The notes below the pieces were generated by a model. It ran no database searches. It was not told the DNA's origin and was given only the letters and a program-made list of their open reading frames with translations. The translations under genes and the position numbers were made by a program. This document shows positions 27,097 to 35,514 of a DNA stretch of 64,000 bases, piece after piece (within the stretch, counting starts at the first letter, position 1; each line of letters starts with the position of its first letter). The stretch comes from Crateriforma conspicua (lineage in GTDB: Bacteria; Planctomycetota; Planctomycetia; Pirellulales; Pirellulaceae), in assembly GCF_007752935.1 (NCBI RefSeq), contig NZ_CP036319.1:2356001-2420000 (forward strand). The letters are read 5' to 3'.

Positions 27097-29316
27097 ATGG
27101 CGGAATCGTACGACACCTTGGATGTCATGACACGGCCGGTGCGACTGAAACCGGGCTTGCGTTTTCGGCCCGTCCGCCAGCGTGGGCGTTGGCTCTGTCA
27201 GATCGAACAACCGTCACAGCATCGCTTTTTCCGCATCGGACCGACGGAATACGCGTTGATCAGCTTCTTTGACGGACAGACGACGTTGGCCCAGGCCTGT
27301 GCGATGGCGGCGGCCAAGTTGGGCTGCGATGCACCGTCGACCGAACGTGCCAAAAGCGTTTTGCAGTGGATGGTGCGTCAGCGTCTGGCATCGTTCGCGG
27401 ACAATCAAAATGACGTTGGGATAACCGAAACCATTGGGCACTTGCGGTCGGGTGGCTCATCGCATTCGGCCACGTCGGTGAATTCGGATCGCACCGCATG
27501 GTGGCAGCGATTCAATCCGTTTTGGATCAAGCTTCCTTTGCCAAATGTTCATCGCGTGTTGGATGCTGCTTCGATGGCTGTGTTGCCGTTGTATCAGCGT
27601 CTCGGCTGCATCCTTTGGTCTTTGCTGATTCTGGTCGGAATGGGGATGGCTTGGATTCAGCGTGGTGAATTGGTGGCCGGCGGAACCGATGTCTTTGATC
27701 CCGACCAGTGGGCCTACTTGATCGGTATTTGGCTGGTTTTGAAATTGGTTCACGAACTGGGGCATACCGCGGCGTGCCGGCGATACGGTGTGAAGGTTCG
27801 GCAGGCGGGGATTGTGGCCGTCTTGTTGATGCCGATGGTCTACGTGGATCTGACAGATGCTTGGATGTGCCGCAGTCGCCGTAAGCGGATGATCATCAGT
27901 GCCGCCGGAATCTACTTGGAATTGGGAATCGCAGCCATCGCCGTCTTGGGTTGGACTTGGTCAGCCGATCCGGTGCAACGATTGGTATGGCACCAGGTGC
28001 TGTTTGCCGCTGGGGTTTCGACCGTGCTGTTCAATGCGAATCCTTTGATGCGGTTTGACGGCTACTATCTGTTGGCGGACGCTTTTGATTTTCCCAATCT
28101 GTATTCCGTCGCACAGCGAAGGGTTGCGTCGTCGATGCGTTGGTTGCTGTTGGGCCAACGTCCGCCGGATTTTGACGAACCGTGGTGGCGTCGCTGGGCG
28201 ATCGATGCGTATGGATGGGCGTCCCTGTTTTGGAAGGGGATCATAGCAGTGACGCTGGGGATCGCTGCCGCCTGGATGTTTCAGGGCGCCGGCGTGTTGA
28301 TCGCCATCCTGGGAATCGCACAGTGGGTGGGGCGGCCCCTGGTCGCCGCGTTTCAAACGATGAAGCAAGAATCGGCGGGGACGTCGATGCTGCGGCCGGT
28401 TTTCGTCACGTTCGCCGGCTTGGGGCTGATCTCGGGAATCGTGTTTTGGATGCCGTTTCCGACACGACTGGCGGCCCCCGCGGTGGTTCGATTCCCACCG
28501 GAGTGTTCGGTCCGCTGCGGCGTGGACGGTTTTGTCACCGCGGTGTTTGTCCGCGAAGGGCAATGGGTATCACCAGGCGATGTGTTGGCATCGCTGGAAA
28601 ATGATGCCTTGCGAATCGAACTGGCCGATGTGGAAATTCAGTTGCAACAGATCGAACAACAACAACTGACCGCGATCCACCAACTGGATGCCGCTGCGGA
28701 TCAGATCTTTCAACAGCGGCGGGCATCCCTGGTCAGTCGTCGTGATCATCTGGCGAGACAGGTCGACCGATTGCGGCTGGTGGCGCATCGCACCGGGCGG
28801 GTCGAAGCGCGGGGTTTGGAAGAGCGTTTGGGAATGTACGTCCAGAAGGGCGATTCCTTGATGGACATCGTCGATGATGGGCACAAGGAAGTGGTCGCAT
28901 TGATCGACCAAGCGGGCATTCGCACCGCACGACGGTTTGAAGGGGACGCCACGATCTTTGCCAGCGAAGCGGTGGGGAATTTCACCGGGAAACTGGAACG
29001 CATCGAACCTCAGGCGACCGATCGATTGCCCACGCCGGCTCTGGCGGCCACGTCCGGCGGGCCGATGGCGGTGCGAACGGATGATTCGCCATCGGATTCG
29101 TTGGAACCGAACGAAGGGCCCGGCGAATCCGTCCGCTTGATCGAACCACATTTCATGGCGATTGCGCGTTTGGACGAATCGACCGCCAAGCGGGTGCCCG
29201 CCGGATTGTTGGTGGAAGCACGTTTGGGGTACCGCGACGAAACGATTGCCCAGCGGGTTCGCACCGCTTTATTGCAACGCTGGTACGACGACGCGGCCGC
29301 TTCGAACCGCCGGTGA
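27097..29316 (+). CDS. PqqD-like domain - M50 metalloprotease-like membrane domain - HlyD adaptor fusion
   Basis: 739 aa, four bases after the previous stop. Residues ~15-105 resemble a PqqD/RiPP-recognition winged helix (FFRIGPTEYALISFFDGQTT, WMVRQRLASF). Membrane helices begin near 155. HELGH at 219-223 with NPLMRFDGYY at 315-324 are the zinc-binding and NPxxxDG motifs of site-2 (M50) proteases. From ~485 a periplasmic adaptor follows: VRCGVDGFVTAVFVREGQWV, a coiled coil ~535-575, and a second lipoyl-like half (ERLGMYVQKGDSLMDIVDD). Similar fusions are known with peptide export and RiPP loci. Its zinc motifs look intact; whether it cuts a substrate or serves as the inner-membrane channel is not known. 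Last gene of the operon. Confidence 0.86.
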   Translation: MAESYDTLDVMTRPVRLKPGLRFRPVRQRGRWLCQIEQPSQHRFFRIGPTEYALISFFDGQTTLAQACAMAAAKLGCDAPSTERAKSVLQWMVRQRLASFADNQNDVGITETIGHLRSGGSSHSATSVNSDRTAWWQRFNPFWIKLPLPNVHRVLDAASMAVLPLYQRLGCILWSLLILVGMGMAWIQRGELVAGGTDVFDPDQWAYLIGIWLVLKLVHELGHTAACRRYGVKVRQAGIVAVLLMPMVYVDLTDAWMCRSRRKRMIISAAGIYLELGIAAIAVLGWTWSADPVQRLVWHQVLFAAGVSTVLFNANPLMRFDGYYLLADAFDFPNLYSVAQRRVASSMRWLLLGQRPPDFDEPWWRRWAIDAYGWASLFWKGIIAVTLGIAAAWMFQGAGVLIAILGIAQWVGRPLVAAFQTMKQESAGTSMLRPVFVTFAGLGLISGIVFWMPFPTRLAAPAVVRFPPECSVRCGVDGFVTAVFVREGQWVSPGDVLASLENDALRIELADVEIQLQQIEQQQLTAIHQLDAAADQIFQQRRASLVSRRDHLARQVDRLRLVAHRTGRVEARGLEERLGMYVQKGDSLMDIVDDGHKEVVALIDQAGIRTARRFEGDATIFASEAVGNFTGKLERIEPQATDRLPTPALAATSGGPMAVRTDDSPSDSLEPNEGPGESVRLIEPHFMAIARLDESTAKRVPAGLLVEARLGYRDETIAQRVRTALLQRWYDDAAASNRR

Positions 29317-29335
29317 ACGACGATTCCGCCGTCGT

Positions 29336-30592
29336 CTACGAAACCAATGATTGCACCTGGCGAATCAAGTCGCGGTAGTTGGTTTGCGGTGTTAGGATGC
29401 CCGTCAGTGTGACGATCGGCTGGCCGATGGCGATGTCGTCGGTTTGGGCGGGGATGTCGGTGCACCGGATCGATTGGTCTTCGGCGTGCAACTGGCGGCA
29501 CCATCGCTGGATGGCTTGCGAACACAGTCTTCCCGCCCGAAGCGAGTAGACGATCCGTTTGAATCGATGAATTGAATGATTTGGATTCGGGACCCGCACC
29601 CAAGTATGCAGACGCTCGGATTGTGCCCGAACGTGCCACCGGATCAGCGATGGTTGCGTTGCCGGGCTGGAACCGGAGGGCTCCGGTGCAAGTGTGTGTT
29701 CGACTAATTCCATCGACGCGGACCACCGTGGATTGACTTCCAGCAACCACGGTGGCTGGTCGCCTGACAGAACCACATCCGCATTGAACAGGCCGCGGTA
29801 TCGGGTTCGTTCCACCAGGCTTTGGCCAAGACGCTGCAGCCGATCCTGTGTCGACTGTTGCAAGGACACCGGGCCGAGGGAACCGGCGTAGATGAATGGC
29901 AGATCGCCGAACCTGGTGGTGATGGTCCGGCACACCCCCAGCATTCTCGCTTCGGCCCCATCGGCGATGTATGTCACGCCATGCGTTCGCCCGGCGACCC
30001 ATTGTTGTTGAAACGTCATGCCGGGTTGGAATTTGCGATTCGGATCCGACCATCGAACGCCCAAGCCGCCGGTGCCCGTCATCGATTTTTCCAGCCAGCG
30101 GTCATGGTCTACCGATTGCCGCCGGTGTTGGTGCGCTGTGCTTGCTTCATCGACGATCGGACGAGTCGCGGGAAATCGACAATCCGATACCCCGGCCGCC
30201 TGGGCCCAAAGATCGCGGCAGCGGATCGTTTTTGCTTCGCACCACCGCCCTTGATCAACTTCGACGTCCGGCGGAGTGATCAGATCACCGGCGGCGACAA
30301 CGGCGGCGTCTGGCCACCGGGCCTTGGCACGCCGTAGGGCGGCCGCGATCTGGTCCGGACCGGAAATCTGCTGGAATTCTTCACAAAGATCTCGAGTATC
30401 CGCGTCGCCGAATCGGTCGATTCCCCAAATTCGCAGGCCTCCACGGCGGGCCGACGCGGCGGCGGATCGCACCGATGCCCCCATCAGGATGACTTTACCG
30501 ACCACGGCGGCCGAATCGGTTGACGGGGCTGGGCTGTCGCGGTGGTCTGGCGGAGGTTCCGTATCGCCCGGGATCGCGTCAGGTGCTTGCAT
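29336..30592 (-). CDS. ATP-grasp protein of the H4MPT/C1 gene set (Orf17-like)
   Basis: 418 aa from ATG 30592 (GTG 30595 is adjacent in frame). An N-terminal Pro/Ser tail is followed by a Rossmann-like PreATP-grasp region (KVILMGASVRSAAASARRGG, IDRFGDADTRDLCEEF) and an ATP-grasp core with WLEKSMTGTGGLGVR, FQQQWVAGRTHGVTYIA and FNADVVLSGDQPPWLLEVNPR, the last carrying the metal-binding Glu-x-Asn. It is divergent from fae and 80 bp away; ATP-grasp genes of this type accompany H4MPT gene sets in methylotrophs and planctomycetes. Likely role: a ligase step in H4MPT or methanofuran-like cofactor synthesis (inference). It converges on the M50 gene with an 19-bp gap. Confidence 0.8.
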   Translation of the reverse strand: MQAPDAIPGDTEPPPDHRDSPAPSTDSAAVVGKVILMGASVRSAAASARRGGLRIWGIDRFGDADTRDLCEEFQQISGPDQIAAALRRAKARWPDAAVVAAGDLITPPDVEVDQGRWCEAKTIRCRDLWAQAAGVSDCRFPATRPIVDEASTAHQHRRQSVDHDRWLEKSMTGTGGLGVRWSDPNRKFQPGMTFQQQWVAGRTHGVTYIADGAEARMLGVCRTITTRFGDLPFIYAGSLGPVSLQQSTQDRLQRLGQSLVERTRYRGLFNADVVLSGDQPPWLLEVNPRWSASMELVEHTLAPEPSGSSPATQPSLIRWHVRAQSERLHTWVRVPNPNHSIHRFKRIVYSLRAGRLCSQAIQRWCRQLHAEDQSIRCTDIPAQTDDIAIGQPIVTLTGILTPQTNYRDLIRQVQSLVS

Positions 30593-30676
30593 CACGGTGC
30601 CGCTCTGCTACGTTCATCACTTCCATGGCCCACCCCCGCCCCCTCGAAATTACATTCTTGAAAGGTACCGACACTC

Positions 30677-31174
30677 ATGCAGTTTTACATCGGCGAAGCC
30701 CTGGTCGGCGACGGCAACGAAGTTGCCCACATTGACTTGATGATCGGCAGCAAGAACGGCCCGGTCGGAACCGCATTTGCCAACGCGCTGTCGACCCAGA
30801 GTGACGGTCACACCAACCTGCTGGCGGTTCTGGAGCCCAACGTTGCTGTGAAGCCGTCGACGGTCATGATCACCAAGGTCACGATCAAGGGCATGAAGCA
30901 AGCCGTGCAGATGTTCGGTCCCGCCCAAGCCGCTGTGGCCAAGGCTGTTGCCGATTCGGTTGCCGACGGCGTGATCCCCAAGGATCAAACCGAAGAATTG
31001 GTTTGCGTCTGTGGCGTGTTCATCCACCCGGCCGCTGAAAGTGACGAAAAGATCTACACGTACAATTACGAAGCCACCAAGCAAGCGATCGCCGCCGCGA
31101 TGAAGAACGAACCGTCGGCCGATCAAATGTTGGCCAAGAAGGACAGTGCGGCGCACCCGTTCAAGGGATTCTAA
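30677..31174 (+). CDS. fae: Formaldehyde-activating enzyme
   Basis: 165 aa from ATG 30677, with AAAGG upstream. IGEALVGDGNEVAHIDLMIG is the Fae signature; H18 is the catalytic acid. The rest matches the family throughout (NLLAVLEPNVAVKPSTVMI, MFGPAQAAVAKAVADSVADG, CGVFIHPAA, YNYEATKQAI). Fae condenses formaldehyde with H4MPT to methylene-H4MPT. Length is normal. The gene is followed by a UUCG hairpin and a terminator-like structure before mtdB, so it may be expressed above mtdB. Confidence 0.97.
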   Translation: MQFYIGEALVGDGNEVAHIDLMIGSKNGPVGTAFANALSTQSDGHTNLLAVLEPNVAVKPSTVMITKVTIKGMKQAVQMFGPAQAAVAKAVADSVADGVIPKDQTEELVCVCGVFIHPAAESDEKIYTYNYEATKQAIAAAMKNEPSADQMLAKKDSAAHPFKGF

Positions 31175-31179
31175 TCTTG

Positions 31180-31193
31180 GCGGGTTCGCCCGC
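31180..31193 (+). other. Small hairpin with UUCG loop after fae
   Basis: GCGGG (31180-31184) and CCCGC (31189-31193) close a TTCG tetraloop six bases after the fae stop. There is no T tract. It may protect the fae mRNA 3' end or form part of a two-hairpin ending with the next structure. Confidence 0.45.
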
Positions 31194-31223
31194 TTGCAAT
31201 GACGCCAACGACTTTCAAACGTT

Positions 31224-31262
31224 CCCCGGCCGCGCAGTTTTTGCCGGTCGGGGTTTTATTTT
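31224..31262 (+). terminator. Terminator-like hairpin between fae and mtdB
   Basis: CCCCGGCCG (31224-31232) pairs with CGGTCGGGG (31245-31253) with one G-U, and TTTTATTTT follows at 31254-31262. This has the form of a rho-independent terminator or attenuator. It ends only 9 nt before the mtdB ATG. Confidence 0.7.
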
Positions 31263-31271
31263 GGATACATC

Positions 31272-32150
31272 ATGCCCAAAAAGATTCTGTTGCAGTTTGA
31301 CACCGGTGACCATGCCAGTTCCTTTGATTCGGTGGTGGCAATCGATTCCGGGGTGGATCACCTGTTGACCTATCGCGACGTTCATCCGTCGGCGGTGCGT
31401 GGTCTGGTCCACGGTGCGATGTTCACACGCGGTGGTGACGACTTGGCATCGACCGCGATTTTCATCGGCGGCGAAGACGTCCTGGATGCTGAGAAGTTGT
31501 TGCAGTCGGTGTGCAACACCTTCTTTGGGCCCGTCCGCGTTTCGGTGATGTTGGATGCCGGCGGCTGTAACACGACGGCCAGCGCGGCGGTGGTCGCGGC
31601 GGGACGACACGTCGAACTGGGAAATGCCAAAGCGGCGGTGTTGGGCGGTACCGGACCGGTCGGTCGACGCGTCGCCCAGTTGCTGGCCGGTGAAGGCGCC
31701 GACGTGGTGTTGACCAGCCGTTCACAGGAGCGTGCCGAAGCCGCGTGCCAAGACATTCGTGAAAAAGTGGGGGCGGATCAAGCATCCACCGCGTTGCTGA
31801 CCGCTGCGGCACCTCGCGGCGAAAACGAATTGAAAAAGGTGATGGCGGATCGCAACTGCGTGATTGCTTGTGGGGCCGCGGGAGTCCAATTGTTGTCCGC
31901 CCAAGTGGTGGAATCGATGTCCGATCTGGCCGTGGCGATCGACCTGAATGCGGTCCCACCGGCGGGGATCGAAGGCGTGTCGATGACGGACAAGGCCGTG
32001 CCTGTTGGCGGCGGCGTCGGATACGGCGCGATCGGGGTGGGTGGGTTGAAGATGCGAACGCACGTCCAGGCGATCGAGCGGTTATTCACGGCGAACGATC
32101 TGGTGCTGGACGCCGAAGAGATCTATGCGATTGCAAAAACCGTCGGGTGA
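31272..32150 (+). CDS. mtdB: NAD(P)-dependent methylene-H4MPT dehydrogenase
   Basis: 292 aa from ATG 31272 with a weak GGA site. The protein opens with MPKKILLQFDTGDHASSFDS, typical of MtdA/MtdB, and carries a Rossmann motif VLGGTGPVGRRVAQLLAGEG at ~122-141, TSRSQERAEAAC for the nucleotide ribose, and GGGVGYGAIGVGGLKM. It oxidises methylene-H4MPT to methenyl-H4MPT in the route begun by Fae. MtdB rather than MtdA is inferred from the fae/ftr context; NAD versus NADP preference cannot be read with certainty. Confidence 0.92.
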   Translation: MPKKILLQFDTGDHASSFDSVVAIDSGVDHLLTYRDVHPSAVRGLVHGAMFTRGGDDLASTAIFIGGEDVLDAEKLLQSVCNTFFGPVRVSVMLDAGGCNTTASAAVVAAGRHVELGNAKAAVLGGTGPVGRRVAQLLAGEGADVVLTSRSQERAEAACQDIREKVGADQASTALLTAAAPRGENELKKVMADRNCVIACGAAGVQLLSAQVVESMSDLAVAIDLNAVPPAGIEGVSMTDKAVPVGGGVGYGAIGVGGLKMRTHVQAIERLFTANDLVLDAEEIYAIAKTVG

Positions 32151-32172
32151 CAAGGCGTTGCACCGGAGCCGG

Positions 32173-32200
32173 CTGGCGTGAAAAGCGGGTTTCACGCCAG
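32173..32200 (+). terminator. Strong hairpin after mtdB
   Basis: Perfect 11-bp arms CTGGCGTGAAA (32173-32183) and TTTCACGCCAG (32190-32200) with a 6-nt loop, 22 nt past the mtdB stop. No T run follows, so it may be a weak or protein-assisted terminator or an mRNA-stability element. Confidence 0.45.
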
Positions 32201-32377
32201 TGACGTCGGGGGCATTCAAGACGTGAAACTTGATCTTCCGCGATTGTCTTGTTTTCCGCGCAAATCTTGGTCATTTCATGCGGATTGATCTTGCACGGCG
32301 TTTTCGCCATTTGGCAATTTGCCCCGGTCTATGGATCTGTCTTTGATAGTTCGAAAGAGATCAGGGTTATTCCCGCC

Positions 32378-32899
32378 ATGCGATCAAATACCACTTGCCC
32401 ACCTTATCGTTTTCAAAAAACGACCCGTCGTTGCATTGCCATCGCTGCTTTGGCGTTCGGCATTTGCGTCAATGCCACCGTGGCGAATGCACAGGAATCG
32501 TCCAGCGTCTTCAGTGGCGACAGCGCGACAGCGCCTGCACCGACCTTTGGTGAAATGGCGTCGAAGATGAATCCGATGAACTGGCAGATGCCCAAGTTCA
32601 AGATGCCCAGCTTTTCGGGTGTGATGCCCGGACAAGAGGACAAGGACCGGATCATCAAGAAAAAGGACAGCTTGTTTTCCGATGTCGGCGCCACAGCCAA
32701 ACGCAGTTGGACGCGGACCAAGGAAGTGCTGAATCCGGCAAGGCTGAATCCGATGAACATGTTCGCCGGCAACGCGTCGAAACCGGTGACGACCGAGACG
32801 AAGAAGCCAGGCTTCTTTGGATCGCTGTTCGCACAGCCGGAGCCAGAAGAAAAGGTCGCCACCGTGGGTGAATTCCTGAGCCAGGACCGCATCCGTTAA
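32378..32899 (+). CDS. Small exported protein, function unknown
   Basis: 173 aa from ATG 32378; an upstream ATG at 32249 would put the signal peptide in the interior. The N-terminus (RRCIAIAALAFGICVNATVA) ends NANA-QES, a signal peptide. The mature protein is small and basic, with Met/Pro/Lys repeats (MNPMNWQMPKFKMPSF), a KKDSLF segment, WTRTKEVLNPARLNPM, KKPGFFGSLF and a conserved-looking end TVGEFLSQDRIR. No domain recognised. It resembles small planctomycete secreted proteins of unknown role. Confidence 0.72.
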   Translation: MRSNTTCPPYRFQKTTRRCIAIAALAFGICVNATVANAQESSSVFSGDSATAPAPTFGEMASKMNPMNWQMPKFKMPSFSGVMPGQEDKDRIIKKKDSLFSDVGATAKRSWTRTKEVLNPARLNPMNMFAGNASKPVTTETKKPGFFGSLFAQPEPEEKVATVGEFLSQDRIR

Positions 32900-33050
32900 A
32901 ATCGCTTCGAACCGACCGCCCGATGTTTTTGATCGGGACGGCCCGACTTGTCCGGCGACCTTGGTCGGACGATGATGCACGTGGGGCGACGACCAGACCA
33001 TCGGACTTGGTCGTCGCGGAACCAACACGCCACGATCAAGTGCATCTAAC

Positions 33051-34382
33051 ATGGCCATGCCTCCCTGGACCGTCGAACTTCTGTATCGCCAGATTTCTGG
33101 CGCCGCGAAACAAGCACAACAGTCCGAGACGATCGACAAGATCAAATCTCGCGCATCGGAACTTGTCCAAGACCTGCCTGATTCGGCGGCACGCGGCATC
33201 GAATCGGCCGGGCGTCGTTTGGATCGGCTGATGAAGTCGGCGGAACAATCGACCAAGGCGTTCCGACAGTGGTCGGAAAAATTCAACGCGGTCACGTTGC
33301 CTTGCGTGAATGCGACCGGGACGTTGTTGGACCCACGTTGCAGCCCGCCGATCAGCGAAGTCGTCGTCGCAGCGGGCATCGAAGCGATGCAAGGCAATCG
33401 TGTTTGCGATACCTCGCTGGATCATCGGCTGCATCGACACTTGCACCAAGCCATGAACTTGGCCGACGATCGGGATGTAGCCGTGGCCGCTTCCATGTCG
33501 GCGGCGCTGATGGCGGTGTCGACGATCTCGCTGGATCGCCCCTTCTTGGTGCCACGCAGCGAAGTGTTTCGCGTTGACGGTCGGCCCACGTCGGACTTGT
33601 TGGGCGGGGTTTTTGCGATGACCGCAGAAATCGGCGACAGTCGGACATTTGTGGCCGAAGATTTGGCCGGCAATTCCAATGCGATTCTGATCCGCGGCGA
33701 TAGCGGCGCGGCGGCGATTTCCTGGGACACCGTCGCGGCGGATGATCAACCGTGGGCGGCCGTGCTACGGTGCGGAACGCTGCGCGGCGGCGGCGATCCG
33801 GCAACGGGTGGATCGATCGAAGGCGGTGATCTGGCTTCGGTCGGCGAACTGTTGAATCAGGGAGCCGAATTTGTTGTGGTCCCCGGCGATGGTTTGATCG
33901 GTGGTCCGGCTTCGGGCCTGATCGTCGGGAAGAAATCGGTGTTGGTCGACATCACCGGTCACGAGTCTTGGTCCGCGTGGGCCGCGGGTACCGCGACGAT
34001 CGCGATGTTGTGTGAAGCTTGTGAGCGTCAAGCGTCGGCCGCTGTTGATGGATCCGCGGCATTGTCGATGTTGAACACATCGGTCGAAAACCTGAAGGCA
34101 CGTTGCGAACGCTTGGCGACGCGGCTGAGTGCGACGGATATCGAACAGACGATTCAGATCACCGATCGGTCGGCCGGAATCATCGCGGATGGTCGCTGGC
34201 AATTGCCGTCGCGACAGATCGAATTGCGACGTCCCGATTTGGACGCGAAAGCCTGGGCCGAAAAACTGGCCCAGCATCACCCGTCAGTCTTGTTGGATGC
34301 CGAAGACGATGCGCTGCGGATCGATTTGCGCTGGGTCAACCCGGCCGATGACGGACGCATTGCCGAAGCGATACTGGATTAG
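33051..34382 (+). CDS. SelA-like protein lacking the PLP-binding lysine
   Basis: 443 aa from ATG 33051 (ATG 33057 is possible). The layout follows L-seryl-tRNA(Sec) selenium transferase: a helical N-terminal domain, VNATGTLLDPRC where SelA has its NATG motif, and VVPGDGLIGGPASGLIVG where SelA reads SGDKLLGGPQAG. The Lys that carries pyridoxal phosphate is Gly281 here. Length matches SelA (~460). SelA proper makes Sec-tRNA; without the lysine this reaction is unlikely. No selB, selD or tRNA-Sec was seen nearby. It may be a structural or regulatory paralogue, or use a different chemistry (inference). Confidence 0.75.
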   Translation: MAMPPWTVELLYRQISGAAKQAQQSETIDKIKSRASELVQDLPDSAARGIESAGRRLDRLMKSAEQSTKAFRQWSEKFNAVTLPCVNATGTLLDPRCSPPISEVVVAAGIEAMQGNRVCDTSLDHRLHRHLHQAMNLADDRDVAVAASMSAALMAVSTISLDRPFLVPRSEVFRVDGRPTSDLLGGVFAMTAEIGDSRTFVAEDLAGNSNAILIRGDSGAAAISWDTVAADDQPWAAVLRCGTLRGGGDPATGGSIEGGDLASVGELLNQGAEFVVVPGDGLIGGPASGLIVGKKSVLVDITGHESWSAWAAGTATIAMLCEACERQASAAVDGSAALSMLNTSVENLKARCERLATRLSATDIEQTIQITDRSAGIIADGRWQLPSRQIELRRPDLDAKAWAEKLAQHHPSVLLDAEDDALRIDLRWVNPADDGRIAEAILD

Positions 34383-34494
34383 TGGGCTGCGTCAGGATCC
34401 CGAGCATCGGGGTTGGACGCGATGGGTGCGGTTGACCGGTTGTGGGTGAAGTCGGCGGCTGGGGAAACGCGAAAGATTGCGTTTGATGCGCCGA

Positions 34495-35445
34495 TTAGGT
34501 GTCGGGCGATGCGTCGTCAAACATCGACGGCGTGGCGACGGCGGTGGTCTGTTTCTTTTTAGGCTTCTTTGCCTTATCTGCCAGGCGACGACCTTTGGAT
34601 GTCGATGGTGCGCTGCGTTTGGGATCGGAAGCACCGACCAGCGGATCGCCGGGGCAGGTTTCGTCCAGTCGCTGTTGCCCACGGCTGGCATAGTCCGCGG
34701 ACATTTCCAGTGCGATCGATTTTCGTGAAAGCTTTTTCGCGACCACGGCCGTCGAACCGCTGCCGGAAAACGGGTCCAAGACGACTTCGCCCGGTCGGCT
34801 GCAAGCCCGGATGATCCGTCCGAGCAACTGTTCGGGCATCTGGCATCCATGGAAACCGGCGCGTTCTTTGAAGGTGCCGGCGACGCGAGGAAAGTACCAC
34901 GTGTCTTCGTCTTCGGCGAAGCCTTCGGCCAAGTCTTGTGGCCGCAGGATCCACGTGTCGTCGGGCAACCGGCCTTTGGGGTTCGCTCGGCGATCGCCAT
35001 AAACCAGTTGGCGTGCCGATGGGACGCGGACATCGGGATCGTCCGCGTTGAAGACGAAGTGGTCCGGGTCTTTGACGAAGTAGAAAAGGTGAGCGTGGGA
35101 ACGGGTGAATTTGTATTTGCAGTTCACGCCGAACGTGTAATACCAAATCACCCAGTTGCGACAGTGAAAGCCGACCTTTTGGGATTCGATCTTCAGTTCC
35201 GCGGCAAATTCGTCACCGATCGCCAGCCAGAACGTGCCGTCGTCTTTCAAAACACGGTGGACTTCGCTGATCCACTGGTTGGACCATTGCAGATAATGGT
35301 CCACCGGCATGCGATCTTCATAGACGTCGTAGTCGTAGCCGATGTTGAACGGCGGGTCGGCGAACGCCAAATCCACGCTGCCGTCGTCCATCTGTTTCAT
35401 CAGTTCGACGCAGTCGCCTTGATGAATTTGATCAAGCTTCAACAC
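34495..35445 (-). CDS. Orphan beta-class DNA methyltransferase (N6-A or N4-C)
   Basis: 316 aa from ATG 35445. Motif [15 protein letters not shown] lies at 30-42, near the N-terminus, and motif [17 protein letters not shown] at ~232-247, the order of beta-class enzymes such as CcrM. Between them sits a target-recognition region ([21 protein letters not shown]). The C-terminal ~50 residues are a basic tail (KKPKKKQ). No restriction gene is adjacent, so it may be a housekeeping or regulatory methyltransferase; the target cannot be read. It is convergent with the SelA-like gene. Confidence 0.9.
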   Translation of the reverse strand: MLKLDQIHQGDCVELMKQMDDGSVDLAFADPPFNIGYDYDVYEDRMPVDHYLQWSNQWISEVHRVLKDDGTFWLAIGDEFAAELKIESQKVGFHCRNWVIWYYTFGVNCKYKFTRSHAHLFYFVKDPDHFVFNADDPDVRVPSARQLVYGDRRANPKGRLPDDTWILRPQDLAEGFAEDEDTWYFPRVAGTFKERAGFHGCQMPEQLLGRIIRACSRPGEVVLDPFSGSGSTAVVAKKLSRKSIALEMSADYASRGQQRLDETCPGDPLVGASDPKRSAPSTSKGRRLADKAKKPKKKQTTAVATPSMFDDASPDT

Positions 35446-35514
35446 GGATGCCGTCCATCGTTACGTGGCGTTTGGCGTGAGCGCGGGGCGCTATGGCATC
35501 GCCGCGTCACCGAA

